Assembly: GCA_944470555.2 (NCBI GenBank)
Contig: OX104128.1
Coordinates: 42,887,920-42,951,919, forward strand
DNA length: 64,000 bases
Reading direction: 5' to 3'
DNA from: Heterobilharzia americana
Lineage: Eukaryota > Platyhelminthes > Trematoda > Strigeidida > Schistosomatidae
The notes below the pieces were generated by a model. That model worked only from the letters and a program-made list of their open reading frames with translations, was not told where the DNA came from and ran no database searches. The translations under genes and the position numbers were made by a program. This document shows, one piece after another, positions 56,880-64,000 of this stretch (within the stretch, counting starts at the first letter, position 1; the number at the start of each line of letters is the position of its first letter).

Positions 56880-57350
56880 GGAGAGCCAGTAAAAACCTGT
56901 GAGCACTGGACAACTGCTTCTTCCCAGTGCATACTGATGACTTCACTGGGGTCCCACTCAGAACCTAGAGGTCCCACAGACATTACGTCACCGTTGGATC
57001 ACTAGGTCTTATATCTGTCATTTCGGAATACAGCAGGACATCCAATGCTGTCTCTGAGTAGACGTCTGACGTGAGTTACTCAACCTCCCACAGCTTCCTA
57101 TAAGAACTTTGGAAACCTCATCTCGAAGCAAAGCTCAGTGATAAGATGCTGGTAGTGGAACCTGAGAGTCCTGGGTTCAAGTTCTAACATAGTCTTGGTA
57201 GCCTACTGCTGAAGAGTTCCATATAAGAACTAGACACCTGTCCCATGCTTCTGGGTTTTCAAGGGTCCTCGAACTGATGACAGTCTGTGATTAATGACAA
57301 CTTGAGACTGATAAATTAATCCCCAAAGGCCTCCAAATTGAATGAACTTC
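56880..57350. mobile_element. Second SINE family: minus copy facing a plus copy
   Basis: Minus copy 57,010-56,880, ribozyme region largely lost (keeps GUC before CAGTGC). Plus copy 57,125-57,350: head GCTCAGTGATAAGATGC, B-box GGGTTCAAGTT, hammerhead region 57,202-57,248 with an intact CTGAAGA (57,209-57,215), stem II GTTC/GAAC, UAGA for GAAA, and GUC. A second copy with the canonical first core, supporting CUGANGA as the ancestral state. Confidence 0.65.
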
Positions 57351-58690
57351 ACTAATTATTGGTGTTCAATACTATTACTTTCACCGTCTTATTGAAAGTA
57401 AGAGGGCTAAACACTTTTGTTAACTACACTAGTCACAATCTTTTAACTTCTAGGCTTTCTCAACATCTCTTTGGAAACCCTTAGATGAGTTACAACCTTT
57501 ATTGCCATTTCTTCAGCGATGGATTTGGCTACAGAAGTAAACTTAGGAATTTCGATGCAAATTCAATGAAATTTCAGAAGAAAATTAACAAGTATAAAAT
57601 ACTTTAGAGATGACTTGGATTTTAGGTCGCCAATGCAGTGTCAAGGTACGATACATAATATTTTGAAGTGGAAAAACTCAAAACACTACTCACACTTCTA
57701 ATGTTGCTATGGGTCTAATCCTAATGTTTTCCAATTCTTAGTGGAGTTTCTAACCAGTTAGATCAGCATAATCACTTTCTGCTTCAAGTCGTAAATTGCC
57801 TTGTGTCCCGGTTGCATAGATGATTGACTCTTTTATTAATCATATGAATATATGCATATTGACCAGAAAATTCATACACACTTTTTCTCGCTTCTACGTA
57901 GCAACCCACCAACGAGCCAGGGAGATACCTTTCAACGACTGTTCGCTACAGAGTAAGAAAATCTGTACATATCATAAAACTACACTGAATGTGATCAGGT
58001 AAATACAACACTTTGAGTTACACAAACTTCAACTGCATGCTGTTCTCCACACAAAGTGTCACTTCTGCGAACAGATACGTAGCAGATTAATGTCTTTTTA
58101 ATCAATGGGATATACAAGCTGAATGGAGAACCAAGACAGACTAAGCACTTTTATTGAAAAATAAAAGCAATAACATAATGCAGTGATAGTAGCATTCAAA
58201 ACGTTTGTTTTACTGGCAAATATGGAACTCTTGATATTGGTTGTACTTTCACGTTGACTCTGCTAACAAAAATCTAAGGATTAGGAATGCTTTTTTATGA
58301 AAGTAGATGAACGACATTCAACGTAACTGCTAGCTAATATTTTTTTGGTTAGAAAGTACTCAAAAGGTATTCAGAAATAGACACAGTGTTTGATGCAATC
58401 AAATGTTAAGGATTGTTACTATTTGAACAAATTGATAAAAATTATTTCTAGTGAACCCTGGAAATAAAAATTCCATCTTAGTGTAAGAACCCGTTTGATA
58501 GCTTGTTTTATTGATGTATGGTTGACTGCATTCATTTACTTGTTTTCTTCATATAAGCAACCCTTAAAAATATTTTATTCATCATAACACATTTCTCAGA
58601 CTAAAAATATCTTCCTAACACATACGCTCCATTTACATCCTCTCCCATACACAAATTTTAGCCAAACATAGATTTTAATCAAGCTGACGC
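57351..58690. other. No gene recognised
   Basis: AT-rich, with random short frames only; no repeat recognised. Confidence 0.4.
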
Positions 58691-58694
58691 TCTT

Positions 58695-58925
58695 CAGGGA
58701 CTGACGTCAGTTAGAGAACTATTTAAAATCTGGGAGCACTGAATAACTGTTTCATCCTGCTATGGAACTCAACAGTGGTACACACCTATGGCCTCATAAA
58801 AGACGGAAACCAGGACCTTAATGTTCCATGGCCAGCACTTGGTCAGAGTTCAATGGTTCACATTTTCATACTTCTGAATCCAATCTTGTAATCAATAAAA
58901 TCCCCAGAAATCTCCAAGTTCAAAA
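58695..58925. mobile_element. Second SINE family: minus copy plus plus-strand tail
   Basis: Minus copy 58,860-58,695: head near 58,855-58,810, hammerhead region with stem I CCACTG/CAGTGC (58,736-58,741), GAAA retained, first core shortened to TTGA. A plus-strand tail (AATCAATAAAATCCCCAGAA) follows at 58,891. Confidence 0.6.
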
Positions 58926-59545
58926 CTGTTTTTAATGCTCCTAAGAAATTTTAATTTCATGAGAATTTCTTTGAATAGTTTAAGTTGAATTTGGTTAGGA
59001 TTATTCTGTATTCTCTATCACAGGCTTGGTTTTTCATTCAAGTACTTGAGAAACTGTCGTTAGACAAGGGCACTGGCTCTGGACATATTGCCATCCTTTT
59101 TAGCATTTTTATGCATTCAATGAAATGACATAACTGTTGAAAGCGTAATGTTATTTGGTTATACGTAAATAGTGTCTGGTGTTTAATTTCTTTGAAAATA
59201 ATGACTGCAACACCGTTTTATGATTGATTGAGATTTTCCGTTTTCGAAGATAACCTATACATTAGTTTAAGAGTGAAAGCATTTTTTTTATGAAAACCAT
59301 ACGCGATATATTTTGATCAGTTTAGGAATAATTGGAGGTTTCGTAGCATAACATTAAACAAGCAGACCTTGAAATAAGTGTTTGGAAATAACAATATTTT
59401 TAATTGCTACTTTCAAAATTTTTACTGGTTTCTAATTTTTTGGAACTACTTTATTTCTCATTTAATTAGTTGTGGCTAGCAGAGGAATTACAAGTATGTC
59501 AACAAATAGTGACAGTGAAGAATATTTGTAGCTTAGGTGGATGGG

Positions 59546-59633
59546 CTTGGTTGTATTGTGGTCTCTAACCTGGGTTGTTTAATCGATTAAACACAATTAA
59601 ACAACCCAGCTCAGAAAACACAATACAACCAAG
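59546..59633. repeat. 88-bp perfect-arm double-stem palindrome
   Basis: Outer arms CTTGGTTGTATTGTG (59,546-59,560) and CACAATACAACCAAG (59,619-59,633): 15 perfect pairs. Inner arms CTGGGTTGTTTAAT (59,570-59,583) and ATTAAACAACCCAG (59,596-59,609): 14 perfect pairs. The arms are separated by a symmetric 9 x 9 internal loop; the apical loop is 12 nt. TTTAATCGATTAAA at 59,578-59,591 is itself a perfect palindrome. Unassigned: possible cruciform, foldback element or structured RNA. Confidence 0.93.
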
Positions 59634-59664
59634 GCAAATAGTAATACTTTATTTTTGCTTATAG

Positions 59665-59992
59665 ATTGTTGATTCGACAGTGTTCATTTTTGTCCTCATT
59701 CATAGAAATAATATGTACTTCATTCTCACAATGTAGTAAAATCCCTACATTGATTTTTTTTGAGGTTTTACCTTTATTGATGCGATTTTCATGTTATATT
59801 GATCAAATCAAGGTGGAACGATCACTGACCAGTGATAGTAGGAGGGAATATACTTCTAGCTATTTCTCCTCGACATCTATAAATTTAGAACAAGAAACTG
59901 CTCTTAGTCATCAATTATTTAAGCTCCAAAATGTATTTAAAAGACTACATTTCAAAAACCACTTGTTAACAGTGAACTTTATAAATTTATAA
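59665..59992 (+). CDS. Candidate terminal coding exon, function unknown
   Basis: The acceptor CTTTATTTTTGCTTATAG directly precedes a 328-nt segment: one base, then an open frame to TAA at 59,990-59,992. The second half looks coding: QIKVERSLTSDSRREYTSS, then SINLEQETALSHQLF and KLQNVFKRLHFKNHL. The first half is hydrophobic (FLSSFIEIICTSFSQ). It would be a 3'-terminal exon ending about 330 bp beyond the hairpin at 59.6 kb. An internal AAG|GTGGAA could be a donor. Family not recognised; no matching upstream exon found. Confidence 0.36.
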
Positions 59993-60351
59993 AATTGCCA
60001 CTTCAGTTTTTTCCCACTATCCCATAAAACCTTATATTCGGAAGTGATATCGCAGCCAAGAGCTGAGTGAAAACTGTATTGTCCAGACTTTAATCTTTTC
60101 GAGAAAAGTATTTGAAGTTATTATTTTGATCCTCGTTTTGGTCTTAGGACTGTATGAATTATATGGTCTATGCTATTATTATAGTTTGTGGCAGCTCAGC
60201 AAACCGCTGAAGGTAATTATACTTTTAAGATGTGATAGCTTGAAGTTTCTGGCTTTGATTAGAGCGAACTGATCAGGCACTATTAGGATATGAGCTCTTC
60301 GGAGGGTGACTTGATATTCCTAGTATTCTTAATTTTGATATTAATGTTGGG

Positions 60352-60745
60352 TAGTGGCTAGCAGTGGAATCCAGGATATTAGTTCCAGTTAGAATGAAAC
60401 GCGTATCCTTGGTCTTCTGCTAACCAGTATCCACAAGTAAAAGCAAAATTGAGAAAACCGACAGTATCAAAGCATCTACAGTAGAGCCTATTTGCCGGTC
60501 AGTTTGGTTCAGTCAACGACGAAAATTTACAAGATATGATATCAAAACTATGCTACACTCAACGCACAAAAAGGGATACCGTTAATCAGAGGCTTAGTTG
60601 ATGACGCTCTAGCATTTAAAACGACTGGTCCAGAGTTCGTGTCTTGGTAGGAGGGATAACACCCATGAGTGAGAGACAGTTAAATCCAGATGAGTCTTAA
60701 ATAACTCGAGACAAGTCTCTTGTATTTCACTGTTAGCCACTTTAC
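60352..60745 (+). mobile_element. S-alpha SINE dimer with a fold-back junction
   Basis: 60,352-60,378 is S-alpha in minus orientation (TGGCTAGCAGTGGAATCC). At about 60,382 the strand switches and the plus-strand ribozyme second half follows (GTTCCAGTTAGAATGAAACG, cut predicted after 60,407), then the 3' part and linker. A second plus unit runs 60,590-60,745 (head GAGGCTTAGTTGATGACG, decayed ribozyme with cut point near 60,719). Unit spacing is about 312 bp. Confidence 0.72.
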
Positions 60746-61384
60746 ATCATCAATCTAACTGTTAGTTTAGATTTTGTGGACGCACTTAACAACACTGTGG
60801 ACTTCTCTTGTTCGTTGCAAATTCAGACATGGATCTTTACCATTTAAATATGTTTTTCACACAATTTCTGTGACGGCGGTACCTTCGATTTTACCCCAGA
60901 TACAGAATTTGCTTATTTATTGACTATTCTGTTACTTTTAGAAAGAATTAAGCATCACTTAGCTGTGGCGAAACAGCAAACGACTTCAGTAAGGGAATGC
61001 CTTTTTATGTGATATTAGGGAAGATTTGCGACTTCGCATGAATGGCTCTACACTGGTACATTGCATTTTTGCGGTAAAAATAGCTTACCAGTTTAGTTAT
61101 TCAGAAAGTTATGACGAGTTAGACAAAGAGAGAATATATGATTATTGCTAGTGGTCATTTGCTGACACCAGTGAGGGAAGAAAAATTGCAACGAGTAGGG
61201 AAGGACAAGATGGCGAGAACGAATAATAACAGTCAGTATAATAATAATATTACCAATATTGGTGATCCTTTTTAAAATGAATAGATTAATGGGTCTTGTG
61301 TACACAGGAAAAGTTTACAGGCTGCAAAAGTGAAGAAAGAGACTGTGTGGACGTACTTTGAACAGCAGAACAACTACTACTCAT
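60746..61384. other. No gene recognised
   Basis: AT-rich spacer before the CR1-like element. Part of it may be the element's 5' region, but nothing diagnostic is visible. Confidence 0.4.
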
Positions 61385-61582
61385 GCGAAGCACAGCTTGA
61401 AGCAGGGAATGGAAAACTGCGATATACATCAGCATACTAATGAGGCAGTAGTAAGTAATAACCTCACTTCTCTCGCTTCACTCTCCCAATACTCCTTGTA
61501 TCTGACAATCCTAGTCATTAAAACGCGACACATACGAAGTAAAATATCAGCCTTTTGAACTCTAATACTCCTACAACAACCG

Positions 61583-62349
61583 ACACTGGTTCTGGTTACA
61601 GAGACCTGGCTAACTCCAAATATAGCAGACGTACATATTGCAGTCAATGGATACAGAGTATACAGGCAGGACGGAGTCTGTAAAAAAGGAGTTAGATATC
61701 TTATCTGTGCATCAAGCACTATTCTTACTAACACCTCAAATCATGAACTGGATAAAACTCCCGAATGTGCATGGATAAGCGCAACCACCAGTAAACACAA
61801 GCTCCTCATCGGATGTTTATGTTGGGCACCAAACACTTCCACAGGAGTTGCAAAACATTCGAGCACGCCGCCACTCTAGACTTCGATTCTAAGATAATCT
61901 GCGGTGACCTCAACCTCCCTGGAATGGAGCGGAACTTATACACAAGTCACACAAACTATTACAAACTCTTAGCAGCCATCGACGCGAACGGTTGGCAGCA
62001 ATACGTGCACTTCCCCACGCGAAACAATAACACCCTTGACCTGATACTTTGTCACAACATTGAGCCATTGTCTGTACAGGTAGGAGAAAAAGTTGCAAAC
62101 AGCGATCATAGCATGTGGCTTTGCACTCTACCAGTTCCAGTAGCTCGAGAGGGTGCATACAAAGTAACAACAAAGTACCATCAACACAAAGACATCAAGA
62201 ATGCTGACTGGGAGCTCCTCAAAACACTCATAAGATGCTTCGATTGGGAAGACTTCTCCACCAGCGGTAATCTGTCTGAAACCCTCGACGAATTTTACAA
62301 GATTATTAGTTCGCTCAGGAAACAATTGCACCTACCAAACTCCGCCTGA
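61583..62349 (+). pseudogene. CR1-like apurinic-type endonuclease remnant
   Basis: LVLVTETWLTPNIADVHI at 61,583 supplies the catalytic Glu of the TETW motif, followed by NGYRVYRQDG. After a frameshift near 61,865 the frame continues with IICGDLNLPGMERN (catalytic Asp/Asn of GDLN, about 61,902), FPTRNNNTLDLIL and NSDHSMW (catalytic SDH, about 62,099). All three active-site motifs survive, but a stop at the end of the first segment and the frameshift separate them. The function in the family is first-strand nicking of target DNA for target-primed reverse transcription. Confidence 0.85.
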
Positions 62350-62417
62350 AAACAACTTTATACATACGTAGGAAAACTTGACGCAGACTGAGAGGGCTAA
62401 GAAAAAAGTACTTTGTT

Positions 62418-63705
62418 TTGAAAGAATTTCATGTACTGAATCAGACACATACAACATTCCTTTTATTTCAAGCCAGACACCGGATGAAAACACTGGTTGA
62501 AGAGCATACGGCCTCTGATAGTTTGTTTAAAACGCAAAACGTAGGCAGTATCCTACGAAAGCAAAAAAATACAAAAGGCTTTTTAATAAATCATTTAGAG
62601 CATAAAAGTGTAGGTTACTACGATCCACAGGTGATTTTTGAACTTGTCAATGAGTGGCTTCCAAATAATACTTGCATGCCTCCAGTTCCAGACATAAAGA
62701 TAGCCAATACAAGTTGTAGTACGATGGGTAGCATAGAATCCAGCGTGAATAACATAAACGATGCGGTTAAAACCCTAAAAGCAAATGTAAGCTGCCGGAT
62801 AGACGAGATATCGTCAATAATTTACAAAAATGCTGGCACGGATATGGAAATTTTATAACTCAAAATATTTACCCTGTCACTAGATTCTGGGATATATCCT
62901 GATAAATAGAAAACATAATTCAAGAGCCAAGACCAGCGCTAGCAATTACAGACATATTAACATAATCCCGGTCATCTCACGGATTACGGAGAAGGCGATT
63001 AAAAGTCTTTCTGAAAAGATCTTGCACTGCAAACCTGTTTAACTTTTTTTAACGAGATCACCAGCAAAAGGGATCAGAAAAAGATAGTGATAATACTTTA
63101 CTTCGATATCCCTAAAGCCTTAGACGGAGTCCCTCACAACTTGTTTATCAATAGGCTAAAATCCCTTTGAAACTGTAATCCACACTTAGATTGGTTAAAA
63201 TCCTTTGTGCGTAATCGTTACCAAACAACAAAAGTTGGTTCAACTATCTCAAAGCCTAAACGAATCACCAGTGGAGCAGGGCAGCGTCTTAAGTTCACTA
63301 ATCTTCATAACATACATCAATAGCATATGTAAGTGTTAAAAGATGGGCAAGCCATTCCTATATGTGGATGACCTAAAAGTAGTATACAGATGGCTTAGCA
63401 GTCACTTAGCCTTGACAATTAGCTTTATGCAAGGGGAGCGAAGACATGTTAGCAAATGGTGTAACAGCTGGCTACTCGAATTTAACGTAGAAGAGTGTGG
63501 CCGAATATGCATAGGTGACTATGCACTCGAACTAAACTTAGTGATAACCAGGCATTCACGCCCAAAACTGAAGTCTATACAAGATTTAGGGCTGCAATAT
63601 TCGCACAACGTAACCTTCTGTAAGCCTGCATCCATACAAAAAACTACTTTCGAAAAATTAAGAATTACCAATCCCATTCACTCATTTAACTCTCTCACCA
63701 TATGA
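62418..63705 (+). pseudogene. CR1-like reverse transcriptase remnant
   Basis: In order: a pre-RT segment (62,418-62,858) with RHRMKTLVEEHT and SVNNINDAVKTLKANVSC; palm motif A YFDIPKALDGVPHNLF at about 63,099; WLKSFVRNRYQTTKVGS at about 63,193; motif B region TSGAGQ; motif C FLYVDDLKVVY at 63,352; then WCNSWLLEFNVEECG. Related CR1 elements usually have FADD or YADD, so YVDD is a substitution or lineage variant. Multiple stops lie between 62,860 and 63,340, and the frame ends at 63,705. Confidence 0.85.
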
Positions 63706-64000
63706 ATATTTATCAATCCTGGAATTACTCAGACTTCTGGACGGTCATTATGAGAACGAAAATCTGAACACAGTAAAATCCAAGAGATTGACTCATCCAT
63801 TGCACAACAATATCTATTTCTGATGGTACAAATCTATATTACTGTGAACGGTAACACCTGAATAGATATCCACTTGGATTACATGATTATGCGTAAAGTT
63901 ACTGATTCCCGAAATCGTTAATGTGGATTCTTTTGTTTTCCAAACTATAAGCGTAAGAATTTATGGTTAAATAGACGTTTATCTAGCGTAATGGGGGATT
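63706..64000. other. No gene recognised
   Basis: Decayed 3' part of the CR1-like element or flanking sequence; no motif or tail repeat is visible. Confidence 0.35.

Larger units (their letters stand above)
61385..63705 (+). mobile_element. CR1-clade (SR1-like) non-LTR retrotransposon, dead
   Basis: Endonuclease followed by reverse transcriptase in the CR1 order, with motifs characteristic of schistosome CR1-type elements. It is decayed by frameshifts and stops, and the 5' end is uncertain. The C-terminal part of the RT and the 3' tail are not recognisable after 63,705. G+C content is visibly higher than in the flanking sequence. Confidence 0.88.

Noticed and set aside
1..64000. CRISPR array, bacterial operon, rRNA
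   Set aside because: No regularly spaced short direct repeats, no ribosome-binding-site-led gene clusters and no rRNA-like sequence. The window is eukaryotic.

Overview
The window looks like a repeat-rich, AT-rich piece of a schistosome (blood fluke) chromosome. The diagnostic signals are short tRNA-headed SINEs of the S-alpha (Sm-alpha) type carrying hammerhead ribozymes, several RTE-clade non-LTR retrotransposons, Penelope-like elements (PLEs) with a reverse transcriptase plus GIY-YIG region, and a CR1-clade (SR1-like) non-LTR element. This combination is what is known from Schistosoma genomes. The species cannot be fixed from the sequence alone. I see no bacterial-type operon, rRNA or CRISPR array, and no intact transposon protein.

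Layout. 1-4.2 kb: a likely 3'-terminal exon at the very edge, an (AT)n microsatellite and SINE debris. 4.27-5.6 kb: 5'-truncated RTE copy D, followed by a palindrome. 6.6-16.0 kb: the best candidate host gene, a plus-strand series of small exons whose splice phases agree, interrupted by SINEs and a 526-bp inverted-repeat element. 14.8-17.5 kb: S-alpha copies, including a 300-bp-period tandem dimer, and one fragment of a second SINE family. 18.65-23.8 kb: a dead PLE with RTE copy A inserted in it (9-bp target-site duplication). 24-27 kb: intron-like or intergenic sequence. 27-30.3 kb: a cluster of the second SINE family, a PLE fragment and one candidate exon. 30.8-39.2 kb: RTE copy B (minus) and copy C (plus) with their 5' ends facing, both mixed with PLE pieces. 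39.4-61 kb: mostly unrecognised AT-rich sequence with scattered SINEs, PLE debris, two candidate terminal exons and an 88-bp hairpin. 61.4-63.7 kb: a decayed CR1-like element with endonuclease and reverse transcriptase.

The most interesting observations are these. First, a second SINE family, distinct from S-alpha, whose copies jointly imply a hammerhead ribozyme (GCACUG/CAGUGC stem I, CUGANGA, GUCCC/GGGAC stem II, GAAA, cleavage after GUC) and which occurs in tandem dimers of about 395-403 bp with the ribozymes in register. Second, RTE copy A is a mosaic: its 5' part follows copy B and the rest is nearly identical, shared stops included, to copy C 15 kb away. Third, two strong DNA palindromes that I cannot assign.

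Host genes are only glimpsed. Exons are short, introns are kilobases long, and no function could be assigned to any exon. All transposon reading frames seen are broken.
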